From Heligmosomoides polygyrus polygyrus (lineage: Eukaryota; Nematoda; Chromadorea; Rhabditida; Heligmosomidae): 64,000 nucleotides of DNA. The stretch is taken from the NCBI GenBank assembly GCA_947396885.1, contig OX377202.1, forward strand, positions 74,558,643-74,622,642. The letters run 5' to 3'. This document shows positions 1 to 12,246 of this stretch, piece after piece. Position 1 is the stretch's first letter, and the number at the start of each line of letters is the position of its first letter. A program made the translations under genes and the position numbers. A model generated the notes under the pieces. That model searched no databases. It had not been told where the DNA came from and saw only the letters and a program-made list of their open reading frames with translations.

Positions 1-272
1 GATGCTCTATGCCGTTACTCACCGGCGGTGTTTGGTAACGCAACATCCACACCTCGTGGCTGTGAGGCGGACCAGTCAAAATCTGCCGCATTATGCTAAC
101 TGAACAAAAAAGAAAGATCATCGCCAAGGGCAAAGAAAATTACATCCGGTCTAAGGATGAGAAAAGGGGATAGTGATTTATGCTAAGAAACGTGAGTAAT
201 GGTGAACAAAATACGGCTCTCAGTAGCTGTTCATTTAATTAAAGTGCCTTCTTTCATGTTTGGATATTAATT

Positions 273-704
273 CTAGGAAGCCTCCAGCCCAGCAAAGATC
301 TCTGCAAAATCCAAGAAGTGATTCCGAGGCCTCGGCAGCATTAGTGAGGAATTCGAATTAAGCTCCAGGCTTCTGTCAGGACGCCGAGCGAAAATTGCGT
401 TTTCCGGTTTTTGTCGCCTGTTAGCTACGAATGCTTGGCCGAGCCGTTCTGGTCGGTGGCGACTCGTCGCGCATCGACGAAGGGCACGAGGTGAGCAGGT
501 GGAAGAGGAGACGGACGGCGACTTGTCCGCCGGACAGGATAACACAGCAAACACGCGAATGAACTGCGTCGCAGCCGGGAAATCGCTGAAATCGCCGTCC
601 AATCTCACGCCACGATATCGCTCATCAATGAGGACACACCGCTCGAAGAGCCACACCGTGAAGCTCATCTTATGCTAGCGAACGCCGACTACGCGAAATC
701 TTGA
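273..704. other. coding-like island, strand unresolved
   Basis: GC-richer block with open frames on both strands. On the minus strand 131 codons are open from an ATG at 668. On the plus strand a good acceptor (pyrimidine run ending CTGTTAG at about 430) leads into frames that stay open for 45-90 codons. The minus frame and one plus frame share codon phase, so one is the shadow of the other, and I cannot decide which is real. I recognise no domain. It may be one or two exons of a small gene lying beyond the end of the minus-strand gene at 1756. Sequence 1-272 shows nothing else. Confidence 0.25.
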
Positions 705-713
705 TGGGCCTCC

Positions 714-1284
714 CTATTTGTATGCAAGCAGCTGGGGCTTATTAAGGTGTCCGGAATGTTTTGAGAACCAAACTGTGCGCAAATTCTGGATTCTTTGAGG
801 AGCAATCCCGTTCAAGGTTTGAGGGAAATGGAGAAGTCGAAGTCTACACCTCGCTCGACTATCCTCGTCATTCTCTCCAGAAGCGACTTTCGCACAGTGC
901 GCTCTAGACTTCTTCCACGGTCCATCACTAAAAGTGAACATCGAGTGAGGATCGATGAGAAGCTTCTCGACCGTGAGCGAACAGTGAGTTCGACAAACCT
1001 CAAAGCTCAAAGTGGATCTCATCCAAAAGTTCTGACAGAAAATTGCTGTGGTTACCATTGGAGGAGAAGCCACAACCCGTCCCAAAGCGAGGTGACCATG
1101 TAAAAAAGGGGTTGACCCCGCTCTTCTCCTGCCCCTTCCCGAGGACATTACTGTGACGTCGACAGTCTTCAGTGAAGAACTGCGAGAGATGCGTCTCGAG
1201 TCCGTTTCGCACCAGAACGACGGCAGCTTCCTATCCCGTCATGTGCAATGCCCCAACAGGCCAAGAAGACGAGAAACGAATTAG
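714..1284. other. second coding-like island, strand unresolved
   Basis: Minus-strand ORF of 144 codons (1148 to 714). A competing plus-strand reading has a terminal-exon-like stretch ending in a TAG near 1284 and a consensus donor GTGAGT just after the codons ending at about 983. If the plus reading is right, this gene and the minus-strand gene ending at 1756 converge. No family is recognised. Codon choice is plausible in both directions, so this is only a marker for transcript evidence. Confidence 0.22.
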
Positions 1285-1755
1285 GAAAGCTCGGTATCAC
1301 CTAGCTACCCCATCTTCCGTATTCTTCTGACATCATTCTTCGTGATTATCACACAATTAAGTCCTGAGGAATACAGAGGTGTAAGAAATTCCACAATGGC
1401 CAGGAGGTCAAGCCTCTCATCTCATACCTCTCCTTTCTGGAAACACGGTGTAGCTCCTCCACCCATTCAATGCAGAGAGATCGCGACAAAGGAGGATCAC
1501 TATCTCGACTGCAGATCTTGCATTTTATTTGGACTTATTAATAAGTTGACCAGAAATTCTCAACATTTTCCGGGCACCATATAGTTATAGAGAGGTTCCC
1601 ACTTTAAGTTCTATCCGCTTTGCCGCTTAGAATTCTGATGGTGAGAACAATGACGGAGAGTTCTGTATTTTACCCACAATAGGAAGAAGGGGGAACGGTG
1701 GGAGGTGGGGGGGGGGAGCGGTAGGGGAATGACTCGTCGCCTAGAGGCTCTGATT
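1285..1755. other. intergenic, probable 3' flank
   Basis: No convincing exon. It would contain the 3' UTR of the minus-strand gene ending at 1756. A purine-rich stretch with a run of G lies near 1690-1725; no transposon is recognised. Confidence 0.4.
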
Positions 1756-2617
1756 TTACATGACATCATGAATCGATTTTAAGCTCGGTTCGCCCATAGG
1801 CCAGCACTGTTTCCATCGCTCCTCCGTTGAATAATTGTAACGTTCTTGTTTGGGAACGGCAGAAAACTTTTTCATGGTTTCCAGGTGAAGTATATCGCGT
1901 ACGTCAGTTACTTGAACTTGCTCAATAAGCAGATTATCTGAGAAAGAAAATCTAGACCTATCAGTCATTCGCTTCGACGAACTCCTCCGTGGACTGCTGT
2001 GGGACTCTGAGGAAGGTCTGCAGGAAAAATAGTCATTAAACCCACACAACAGCCTCGTGGAGAGCACGTAAGCAAATAACTGCTTGAAAATGTTCTACGA
2101 CCGCACCTGCTGCTGCACCTCAGCCAAAAATTGCTGGTCAGTATTCCGGCTTATGTTCACCTACGAAAGAGGATCAGTGACATGGGGTAGCCTCAACAAG
2201 CAGGCCCGCTTAACTGAAACTTCAGCACTCAGGTGGGAATGCTCGTGAAACTGTTGGAATACGATTGGAGGACAGCGAACTCCAACTGCCATATGTTGCC
2301 ACTCCAGCTGATGAGGTGGCATGGTTCTATCCTCAAAATACCAGAAAACGACTAGTACAACCTCCAATAAAGGACATCGCCAGGAAAGACCTTCTAGAAG
2401 GTGGTCAAGACAGATGACTCCAGGCGAGATAGAGAGAGGAGGGAATACATCAAGTCTATATAGGTGGGTAATATTCACCAATATGAACTTGCTCCTTACC
2501 TGTAGCACTCATTAGCTCTCACCCCACAAAAGACGATCCAGCTTGCAAGGGAGTGGCGCCAGATGCACCCGACTTGTCGGACGAGGTCGTTCAAATATTA
2601 GTGGCTCTGGATCTGTG
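1756..2617 (-). CDS. last three exons of a spliced minus-strand gene, unknown function
   Basis: Exons at 2617-2523, 2393-2165 and 2017-1756, on the minus strand. The first starts after CCACTTCAG and ends at donor GTGAGA. The second starts after CTTCTAG and ends at donor GTAGGT; that splice removes a TAG just past the donor. The third starts after a strong acceptor, TTTTTCCTGCAG, and ends in TAA. Phases match at both joins (codons GAA and TCA are split). The product has a mostly hydrophobic/aromatic segment (LLEVVLVVFWYFED), then a Ser/Arg-rich linker (SSESHSSPRRSSSKR), then a charged C-terminus ending SIHDVM. The incoming phase of 2617 fits the outgoing phase of the exon ending at 8996, so I join them over a 6.4-kb intron. 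The family is not recognised. The exon structure is a hand model, not transcript-backed. Confidence 0.5.
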
Positions 2618-5039
2618 CTGAAGTGGAGTGATGAACACAGATGTCCTTTCGCTCGCGGGCTCTAATCCAAAAATTCCGCTGTCAACGTAGTTTCGAGCGC
2701 TACCGCACCCAGACAGTGACAGAGCCCGCTACTGAGAAAGTTTTTTCAATATTTGGAAGCACGGATATGATGAACCGCTATTACGGTAATTCTAAGAAAT
2801 AAACTCGGAAGCGAAAGAGCCAACCTATCCAAATATTCGACTTCACCAATGAATATCTCACCTTGCAGATGACACTCCACTATCCAGGAGACGTAATAAA
2901 TTCAAACTATGAAGTCTCCTAATTAGTAAGACGATAGCCGATGCCGCGTTTAACTTTCAAAAATGGCGCATTGTAATCACAGTTAACCAGAAAGTCTCCA
3001 ATCCCACTGGACGTTGAGACATTGCGGTGCGTTTATTAAACCAGCTGAAAAACGCCATAGGCATTTATTATGCGTTAATGGTCCCTAGATCCTCCCATCT
3101 TGAAAGTTCGACATCGTAAATCCTTTCTACTGGTATGCCGTACCAGACATTGTTCTTCAGTGGATCCCTAATTCTGTCGCTCTCAGAAGCACCTCGGCCC
3201 ACCGTCCCAGAGCCAGAGAACTTGGGGTGTCGGACCATTAAAAATCCACCAAAAACTTCGTTTAGCAGAGCACACTAAGAGTATATTAAGCTTCGAATTT
3301 CACACAAAGTCAAAGTTTCTTCTCTTCGTAATAATGGTACAGTCTGCAGGTCTATTAGAGCGCGCGAGTCCTTCGAAAACGAGTGATACGTTCAAAATAT
3401 CATTACACGAGGTCGCCTGAAAGATTCTGTCTCTGTTCATTAAAATTTGTTGTGGTTTTCCAAATGAGTAAAACTGCTGATACCGTATGGTTAATAGCGG
3501 GCCATAAACAGCTCTATCGGGACCTCAGCAATGGGCCAACCCTACTTGCCCTAGAAATTTGTGAACTTCACCAACCAGACCTAACTGGCATTCTGCTACA
3601 GGTAGAAGCTCAGCTACTTTCTCAGAGTCAAGTAAAGACGGCCGGCGCTGCAGTCAGCAAGAGAAACGCTAAGTACATGACCCTTCTTTACTGCTTCACT
3701 ATTACTAGACAGAAAACAGACGCAAACTTATGTATAGGAAACGGAGGCTGAACCGGACTGCTTACATTGGATGTAGAATCTACTTGTTTACCTTATTGTT
3801 CTTAACTTTGTTACACGATCGACGAGCAACTAGTAATCCTTAGCGCTGTAAAGTACTCATAAAATGTCCATCATATCCTCCAACAGGAAGATTTTAGCCG
3901 GTTTTGAGCTCGGCTTGAATATCCTTCGCCTAAATTTTTTACTTCGTAACTTGATAATGTTGGATTGCGGATTGAAAAAGCTGTGGTATTCAGTTTTCAG
4001 AGCGCGCAAAACACTTAGGAAATCTTGTAAAAATTAGAGAGTTTAACCCACATTTTTGGAAAAGCACAACGGCCCTACATGTGTTCGTGTCATAATGTTT
4101 TTTGGCTTGAATCTCGAAAACGCTGCGACAGAAATGATTCGAAACTCAGATGCCACGATAGGAAGAAAATGTTGAATAGTCAAGCAGTGAAGAACTGAAA
4201 TCAGACACCTTGAGCGATAGATAGAGAGCCTGAAAATGATGAAAAGCCATGCTTTGCGTGGACGATTGCACTGTGGAACAGAGAGCAAAATAACACAAAT
4301 GATTTCTCGTTGATTTAGCATGGAGTGTAGGCTATCAGAAAGCTCTCTGCTGAGCGGCATACTTTCATAGGAAAAGCAAAGAGGTTAGCTTGGTCTGCAC
4401 TACATGATCTTGAACGTCCCCAAATCGGGTGTCAATGGCAACCTCATGTCCACCAGGTATCCTTCTTCAGAGGAAAAAGAAGGAGCGTTTAAAAATGGTC
4501 ACGTAATATAATGAGTAAATCACAACCAGTGAAATAAAATGGCTTGCCAGGAATTTTGAGGACCATCCTCCAGAACCGACCATGAAGTTTTTAATCCCCT
4601 CACTAAGGATTCGTCTTGTTTTTTTAATCTCCCCAAGATGATGTCAAAAAAGCATCCCTAAGGTCCATGAGCTCTTACTGCCTCATTGCTTACAAGCAGA
4701 AAATTGTTGCTTGCCGCTTTTCTGGCGGTTATATCTCAAATGCAACAGCTCTTGTCGCAATTGAAATGACTAAATCTGAGGAAAATTATGGTCACATGAG
4801 AATAGAAATACGAACAGCGAAAGCTTTTGCTTTTGCCGACCTAGTCTATTATGTCGCTATTGCATTTTCAAGTTTTCTTGTTTGCTCACACATGTACAAG
4901 TATTTGCGCATAATAAACGCAAGCAGATAAGCAAGCAGGTCCGACAACAATTTAAGAACATCGCGGGCGCATTTAAATCAAGAAAGTGTAACAAAGTTTC
5001 GGATGTAATACCCGAAATGGCTACAAATACACAGCGGTT
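2618..5039. other. intron or intergenic DNA, nothing recognised
   Basis: Under the gene model this is part of the long intron between 8996 and 2617. ORFs of 122 codons (3383-3751, +), 105 codons (4360-4043, -) and 87 codons (4667-4930, +) have no recognisable domain, and I do not call them genes. No terminal repeats were found. Confidence 0.4.
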
Positions 5040-5700
5040 TCAAAAAGAAAAAAGAAGCTGAAACAGGTCAGACACGGCACAAAGTGGAAATCGTCGCTTT
5101 AAGCTCCAAAGTTTTCGAGTCCTTGAGCGCTTTACGGTGGCACTTTTCCTGACAGAAACGCTTCGTTTGGCAAATTTTACACAAAGGCAAATCGAACCGG
5201 CCGCCTCGCACACCCTCTGCTTCCCATGCATCACAGATGGAAAGGGAAATGGATGCCGCCGAACAAACAAGCGAAATCATGAGAGGAAGCGGCTACCTCA
5301 AGTGCGTACGGCGATGATGAGATGAGAGAGCGGTTGTCGGCTTGAACGGGCCGACGAAGGCGAGTCGGCGAAAACGACAGCGTCGCCGGCAACTAGTAGC
5401 GGGCGAAGACGACCGAGGCCGTCGTCGGCGGCCACGGTGGCTGACCATGACCGCCAGATGTGGCTATCAATTTACTCGTAGTGAATGGGCAGATAAGGTG
5501 TGAACGGATGACCACTGACGGCGTCCGCCAGCCGGATGGCCGCCGTTTTCGGAAGCGTACGAATGGCGGCGTTAGGAGGACGCTTCCTGGTTATCAGCGC
5601 AGCCTAATCTACCAAACGGCGCCGAAACAGTTGCTGAAAGGTAGGGACGATAAAAGTGCAGCGCTTTCAGTTCCAAAGCTGTTACGGACATGACAACGCC
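5040..5700. other. GC-rich island inside the 6.4-kb intron
   Basis: Distinctly GC- and CpG-rich block, with many CGTCGG-type repeats at 5330-5460. Short ORFs exist on both strands. A minus ORF (5280-5068) has a hydrophobic N-terminus and a small cysteine cluster (LCKICQTKRFCQEKC). A good acceptor (GCGTTTCTGTCAG) lies within it on the minus strand. It could be another exon of the minus-strand gene, a promoter-like island, or a relic of something else. Nothing decides between these. Confidence 0.2.
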
Positions 5701-6877
5701 TTCGAGACTGTTGGACACAAAACCGGGGTGCCCATCATGTTTTTCCCATCTCCGCTCATGTCCTGTCCTTTGCCACGAAGTGGTATTAGCTGTGAAAATG
5801 AGGAAGCTCGGGAAGCCATCATTGAGACCGATTGAGTTTTTGAAGCAAGGTTGATTTGCCGTGAAACTAATTAACTAGAGGAGCACGTTTTAAACTGAAC
5901 CCAGTAGGTCCCTCCTAAAAACTTCCCCATCAATGCGGTCACGTTCTAGTCACCGCATTTTTTTCCTCCAATAATAGTCTTGCATGGCTGGCAGTCAGGA
6001 GTTTCTTGATGAATTCGTCTCTTTTCCTCAATTTTTTCTTTTTTCTACACCAAGCTGTGAGTATACTAGAGTTATGAGCCGGTTTTATTTTATTTCCTTT
6101 GTCCTCCCAAACTGCAAGGGCACCTACCTAGCCAATACCTCTAGAAGGAAAGATATAAGATAATGAAACTCTTGTCGATCATTTCGGCCATCCTGAAAAG
6201 GAGCTCGAAGAAAATAAAAGGAATTTTTGAATAGCCGGACAGTGCATAGCCATTCACCTCCTTCAGCTCGCCATCTTCCATGTACTGTTCTCTTTTCTCT
6301 CCGTTCAGATTCCCCAGCACATAGTGTAGGGGCAAGCTGCCAGTGGTCATGACTCCGAGCGGTTTTGCGCTGCGCAACGTGACCGACTCATTGTTCCATC
6401 AACGCCTCGAATTTCGGAGTTGGGTGCCGGTGAAGATGAGTAAAGCTTTCCTCTCCACCGCCAAAGCTTCGAAAGCATAACGGTGAAAATACAGTAGAAG
6501 GTGGAAGTTCGGGGAAGATTCCCGGACTATGCTACCATGAAAGGAGCAGGAGTTTCCCGGGATGTCCGGCGTGAAGAATGTGGTCGCCTGTTAATATTTT
6601 GCGAAGTCTACTAAACAGGTCGTCTAACTCATCATACAATAGAGGGTAACTCTGGAGGATGCACATTCTAAGACCTCAGTCACTAACACTCTTCTAGTGC
6701 AATTAATAGCTATTCAGGGCAACAGCGCTCACTCCTTTTGCTGCGAAACGTGAGGAGGACGGTGAAGTGCCTGCTGATTAGTCTCCCTTCGGTCTCCCTT
6801 TCTTGTAGGTTTTCTCTCGAGTAAAATGCTAGGAACACTTTTCACAGTCTGATCATGAGCCAGTCGAGGTAGATGTA

Positions 6878-7685
6878 CAGGGTGCATAAAAAGTATTGAC
6901 GCACTGAACGTAAACGTTAGAAATAACAGCATATCATACAACTTAACAAGCTTGTATATAAAATGCCAACAATGATCTAGCGAACAGAATAGCATCACTT
7001 TTATTTTATATGGGCTTCTTTGCCTGACTTCATACTTTTGTGGAAAGTAGCGCAAGCCTTGTTCTCCAAAACCTCCCATATAGAGTAATTCAGCGGATTC
7101 GAATCCGGTATATACAGAGGTCATTCCTCTGCCGGAATGAAGTCCTTCAAGTTGGCGCGGCACAAGTCCTCAACAATCCTAGACTCTGCGCAGGAGTGTA
7201 ACTCTGCTGGAAGACATACGGCTTACTTTCGACGTGGGATTCGAGCCAAGGAACCGGTTGCTTCTTCAGGGCATCAATACAGATAGTTCTACTGATTCAT
7301 TTTCACTCCGCTTGTGATGAATGCACAAACCATGATACTGGCCGGATGCGCCTCCCTTGCAGCGAGCCTTTCGCCAGAGTTAGCACTTTGGAGGTCCTTG
7401 GAGAGTATGTAACACTTTTACCAGTTGAATGCATAAAAGCATCAAGTCACTGAAGGCCAAAGCATAGAACGAAATCGACGTGGACTACTCGCGGCGCACC
7501 GTCGATGTCTTTCCTCATCGTCTTCGCCCTTGCATTCGCAAAAAAGAAGTCCATTTAAATTAGAAGTGATGCTATTCTGTTCGCTAGATCATTGTTGACA
7601 TTTTGTGTATAAACTTGTTAAATTTAATAATGTGTTGTTACTTCTAACGTCTACGTTAGTGCGTCAATACTTTTCACGCACCCTG
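6878..7685 (-). mobile_element. maT-like (DD37D) Tc1/mariner element with long TIRs
   Basis: 808-bp element flanked by TA on both sides (6876-6877, 7686-7687). The termini read CAGGGTGCRTRAAAAGTATT and form imperfect inverted repeats of about 145 bp (6878-7023 and 7543-7685), both including CAATGATCTAGCGAACAGAA. Between them on the minus strand is a broken transposase. Its C-terminal part is legible in pieces (VFQQ, LCRANLKDFIPAEE, IPDSNPLNYSIWEVLENKAC) and matches the FQQD...PDLNPLDYSIW pattern of DD37D transposases, with both aspartates of that part replaced. A stop and frameshifts make it inactive. The coding part is much shorter than a full transposase, so it is internally deleted, halfway to a MITE. 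It lies in the 6.4-kb intron of the minus-strand gene. Confidence 0.85.
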
Positions 7686-8039
7686 TATTTACTAACGAAC
7701 CACCTCTTACTCAGATACCGACAATCGCATCGCCATTAAGCGATCCTCTATGGAGCGTTTTCTTCACCTCTCTGTATGGTACTTTCGTCTCAGTTGACTT
7801 CTTCTACAAAGAAATCTTGGTGCAATGCAGCATCGAAAAAGCGCTCACAGAAAAAAAACGCTCTAGCACTAATACTGATTCCAGTACTTATCAGTCTATT
7901 ATAGAACGGTCCCCTTCGGATTACTAGATCATTGAGTTCTGTTGCCTGCAGAATAAAAAAGTTGCAAATACCGTTTTGTGATGGCCTTTCACACTACTTC
8001 GAGGGAATTCCGTAGAACCATATTTGACTCACAGAATGA

Positions 8040-8200
8040 TTACACCTGTATACGGTGGACATGGTGGCACTTTATCCTTCCCGCACAAGACTCTGGCTTG
8101 CTCTCCGACCACGGAGGTGGAAGGTTTGCTTGGTCTGGACGAAACGTGCGTCATTAGTCGATACATAGAACATGCGAGAAAAGGGAGTTCCTGCGACTGC
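8040..8200 (-). repeat. diverged SINE fragment
   Basis: Read on the minus strand, 8165-8070 follows the body of the tRNA-derived SINE at 13285-13569. It has the same order of blocks: CCAGACCAAGCAAACCTTCC, then GTGGTCGG, then GGGAAGGATAAAG. Both ends are diverged. The rest of 7690-8990 holds nothing I can name beyond AT-rich, LINE-tail-like sequence near 8695. Confidence 0.5.
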
Positions 8201-8995
8201 TCTATACGCGGCCAAATACGCGAATCTCAATACGCGTCGGAGTTGCCAAAAGTTGGAAGCTATGAAATTATGTAACGCGATAGAGAAGCGCATGGGCGGC
8301 TGACAAAAGTTCGAAGCTAAAATACTGGCGCAACTAGTAAAGCACTCGATCCGAAAGCATGTCGCTTCGGAAGATCCTGATTTTTGTCGGAAGCAAAAAT
8401 CTGCCGCATTTGATTCGTTGAACGTGCTGGCAATCAGTGTGCAGTAGAATCAATGATTTATGTGCAGCAAATGTGTTTTAGTAACCGACAACCTGAAACT
8501 AAGCGTCTAGAACAGCTGGAATACTGAACATGCAAGCATAGTTGCCCATGAACCTCTTCGTCGGTCAGAACAAGATGACCTAGTTTGTTTTTCGATTTGA
8601 GATTAGGTAACAATTTCTGCCTTGCAATTCCTTTCGTCAACGTTCTCAAGGATGGAGCAAATCGAATACTGATAGATTCTCGAATTTTGTCATGGTCATT
8701 TTATTTATTTGTTTATTTTTCTACTTATAGCTGATCTCAAAGTCACGCTTATGAATCATGAGCGCAGTTTCGATAAAAAGAGCTCTCGTACAGAAAAAGA
8801 AAGGCTAATACTAGCCGAACTGTGAGTGGAATAAAGGAAAACATTACGAGCAGCGATTGCATGAGATTACTGTTCTTAACAGCTATTCATAAAGCGCAGA
8901 AGACCAACCTGTAATATCACAAAGCGTACAATATAGTAATGTGTTATTTAATTTAAATAATTAAAATAAATACTGAGGGAAGTTAATTTGGTTAC

Positions 8996-9440
8996 AGCAT
9001 CAGGTTGTTGAGGTTGGAGAGCACAACAGTTCGGCTATGATAGGTGTCGATGGAAGTTATATCTATGTCAGCGAGTACGGTTGATCGGGCAGGAAAATCA
9101 CTGGTTATTGATTGAACGATATTGATATAGCGTTTTACCAAGCGACGGAGGAGATTTGGGTTCCGACCATCAGAAGGGAGCATCTAGTGATTAGCGCAGT
9201 GGATCCTGGCAGAAGATGAATTTAGCCGTAGCTGTCGGCAAACGCTCGAAAGGAAGCTACTGGGGCGGAGGAATGGGCAAGGAACCCGACGCGCTTGTTT
9301 AAGCAACAGATTTGGACACGACCGCATAATCGCCGGACGCGAATAAGCTCAGAGCGGGAGGTGACTGGAAGGGCCGACGATTGCAGCAACTTATCGGAAC
9401 CTGAGAGGAGAGCAGCTTCGACGAAATTGTCAAGAAAGTA
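8996..9440 (-). CDS. two internal exons of the spliced minus-strand gene
   Basis: Exon 9440-9261 is exactly 60 codons. It starts after CCCGCATTCTCCAG and ends at donor GTAGCT. Exon 9183-8996 is 62 codons plus two bases. It starts after AATCACTAG and ends at donor GTAACC, so the TAA at 8994-8992 becomes intronic. If that donor is wrong, the ORF ends at 8992. The first exon begins YFLDNFVEAALLSGSDKL and the second MLPSDGRNPNLLRRLVKRY; the residues look like alpha-helical globular protein. Phase is 0 with the exon at 14497 and 2 into the exon at 2617, so the chain is consistent. Plus-strand ORFs here, including a 119-codon one at 9295-9654, read like shadows. Family not recognised. Confidence 0.5.
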
Positions 9441-10107
9441 CTGGAGAATGCGGGGAAAAGGCGGCGGCTGCAGGAGCAGAAGAAGTGAGTCAGGCGATGA
9501 GAAATCGCCAGCAAACCGAGGTCTCAACATGCGCGAGCGCGACATTGTGGTACGTTCTGCAGTGAACAATCCACTAGACGCTCTTGCACCACAACATTCG
9601 AACTACGACAGTTCTCTGCACTCTCATGACATTAAAAATATAGACCTTTTTTGAAGATGAAGTCGTCATTTTATTCCAAAACTTTGAAAACCACTTTTCA
9701 AATGGCATTTCCCTTTGCTCGACGTCGTCAGTAGGTTGCGATGGACATCGATGATATTGAATGCTCCTCTAGTTCAAAGGAATGCTACAGACCGTTGCAG
9801 AGTTCTTTCAAAATCAGCTCGCTGAAAGGTAGAATCAATAATCGCCTCCACGAGAAAATAGGAATAGAATACGCTAAAAAATGAGAATGACTAATGCACT
9901 CCTTTATTCTTTCATCTACACCCTATGGTGTACCTCTAAAGCCATCCAAAACAAAAGGCCATCCAGTTCGGCTTTATTCAGTCTCTTTGACGGAGTTCTA
10001 CCTCATACTACGGCGACATCGTGGAAAAAAATTGAAGCCGAATTCCCCCGCACCATGTGACGCCTTGCGACGAACAACTGAGAGTTTTAACTTCGCATGG
10101 GAGTACG

Positions 10108-10216
10108 TACTGGTACCAGTTCTCCGACCCCTAAGCTATAGAAGGCTTAGCTCGAGGTGGGAGCAAAGTCTTGAACCTTGACTCCGGGTGCTCCTGACAG
10201 TCGCCGCTCCTCTGAA
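10108..10216 (-). repeat. 5' half of a SINE copy
   Basis: On the minus strand this runs parallel to the 5' half of the 13285-13569 SINE: GAGGAGCGGCGACTGTC, GAGCACCCGG, AAGCCTTCTA, GGGGTCGGAGAACTGGTACC. The 3' half beyond GGTACCAG is diverged or lost. Confidence 0.6.
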
Positions 10217-10299
10217 TGCGTTATCCGCACCTTGCTCTAATACCATATAAACCAAGGAATAAAGACAGCATTAGTTAGCTCCGCTACGCATAGCGCTTC

Positions 10300-10600
10300 T
10301 CCAGCATATCGTGAACGCAATGTGACCCATTTAGACTATTCAATGGACTAAAGTGACTTGTCGGCGAGCAGGTCAGTGTTTCGTCCTCATGCGCGAAGTC
10401 AGCTACCAATTCGCCGAGCTTAATCCATCCCACTTGGGATGCGCCACACAAACCTCTTCTACGGAATGCCGTAGAGGCAGTCTGAGTGCGTATTTGGCCT
10501 ACATAGTGATTTTCTGTGGCGAGCTGGTGAACAAAACAGTGTTTTATCCTTCTCAGACAACGCTGGTACCATTTCATCAACTCTGGAGGTAGGCAGAGCT
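10300..10600 (-). repeat. SINE copy with a duplicated body (dimer-like)
   Basis: On the minus strand the SINE body is present once in good form (TGGTACCAGCGTTGTCTG, GAAGGATAAAACACTG, GGCCAAATACGCACTCAG, TGGCGCATCCCAAGTGGG). It is followed immediately by a second partial body starting GGCGAATTGGTAGCTGAC. No clear tRNA-like head was found. The ORFs across it (150 codons -, 79 codons +) are by-products of this repeat. Confidence 0.6.
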
Positions 10601-10739
10601 TGGTTGGGCTGCACATGAAATCCGAGCTAACAGCCTGGAATCGGGTGCACGCGACCCACCTCCCGACTGCGCTCCACACGCACTCAAAATCGAATGGAAA
10701 AGATATAATAAGAAATTCTTCCGTTCTCCTATTCACTTA

Positions 10740-12188
10740 TTTCTGTTGTTTGCCCATCATCTCCTCTACTCTCGGTTGTGTCCGGAAAACACCACAGAAA
10801 CATGAAATTGATGAAGGCAAGGATTAGAAATTTGAAGCAAAATACATCATCGCTGGCCCGGTGAACACTGAATTCAGAGCAGGGCCGGTAGGAAATACAC
10901 TCCAGTTCGTATACAACTCAGCGGATCAGCACCACATAGCGCGAAGAAAATAAGAGCATCTGACACAGCACTCGACACCACATCCTATGCTCGTCTGCCA
11001 GCGATACTACGACGCCATTCCGACATAATCACCTGTGGTCCTCCAGACGACAAAACGAGTTCCTGACAACAACACTACAGTGAGGATGGAGCCCGCAGTA
11101 AGGCTGTTTCACTCTTGCTCCAACAGACTCACTTGCCGATAAGGTTGAGTAGAAAGATCGCTTCGGTAGTAACGGTGTGTGGAGAAATATATGCGACTAA
11201 CTTTCGTCGTGTATCAAAAAACATCGGTCCCACTATTGTGCGCTGGTTTGACTTAATCATGAGGGATTTGCATAGAAGATTTGATGCCCGTTGTGGCCCC
11301 GAGCAGAGTGAACAACACCGAAAACTAGCTTGTAAAACTACAGGTAATTGTTTTACTGAAAATTCCTCAAAATCAAGATGTGGTTGCTCCTTTCTGATCA
11401 ATATTTTTGCAGTAGACCATCATATGCGTCGCACTAAAGACATATTACACTGTTTCAGTTGCCATAAATTTCTCACCTTTTAGAAACTGTAACGTTTTAT
11501 GTACAACCTGCTTCTAGGAGCAGAAATTCGTAGACTTTTTTCTTGTTAGACATTGAAATTCCGCAGTTTCCAGCGCATGGTTATTTAATTATTTATTTAT
11601 TTATTCACCATGATGTAACCAAATAAATGGGAAACGGGAAAAATAAATAGAAACTTTTAACGTTTGCCTCCCTTGAGTCACCAGTTTAAGCAGCATGCTC
11701 AAGAAAACTCGTGAAATCTTGAGGCAGAACTATGTAGATCCAATCATTTCCGAAAAACTGCAAATTCGTAAGAACTTCAAAGAGGAAAAACAACACGATA
11801 AAAAAAGCGAAATGAGTAGACGTAGGGAAGTACAAAGAAATCAATAAATAACAAATATATATAATAAATAAAATAAATCCTAATTGGAGGAAAATTAGTG
11901 TAAGTGACACTCAGAAGTGCGTCTTCCTAATTGTGGTTGACAGAGATTAACTATTTCGATTAGTCGAACTCCAAATGCGCGATCATAACTTAATAATCTA
12001 CGACTCCCTCCTGCCGAGTTTTGTAGCCGGCGCAAAATCATACGTTTACCTAATACAAAAATAAATGTATACAGCGCTCACGCCATCAATCAAGTAAACT
12101 TTGCGATACGTGGACACGAGCATGGCCGTATCTCCACTTTAAGCAACTTAATGATCTTCGCTTTCGCGCTATTCGAAGCATTAATATA
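10740..12188. other. AT-rich stretch with LINE-tail-like repeats
   Basis: No gene recognised. From about 11580 there is TTATTTATTTATTTATT followed by AT-rich sequence to 11905. This resembles the poly(AAAT) 3' end of a minus-strand LINE, but no coding remnant follows. A 122-codon plus ORF (11115-11483) has no recognisable domain. Confidence 0.35.
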
Positions 12189-12246
12189 TACCATTTTCAC
12201 GTCGAATTGAACACTTTTCAAATCAAATTGGACGCTCTTTTAAGCT

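Noticed and set aside
2321..2515. Plus ORF with RPSRRWSRQM resembling the RTE GRPPTRW motif
   Set aside because: Too short a match, no further RTE homology around it, and the minus strand here fits a phase-consistent exon.
5068..5280. MYND-like zinc finger from the cysteine cluster
   Set aside because: The cysteine spacing does not complete the MYND pattern and half the ligands are absent.
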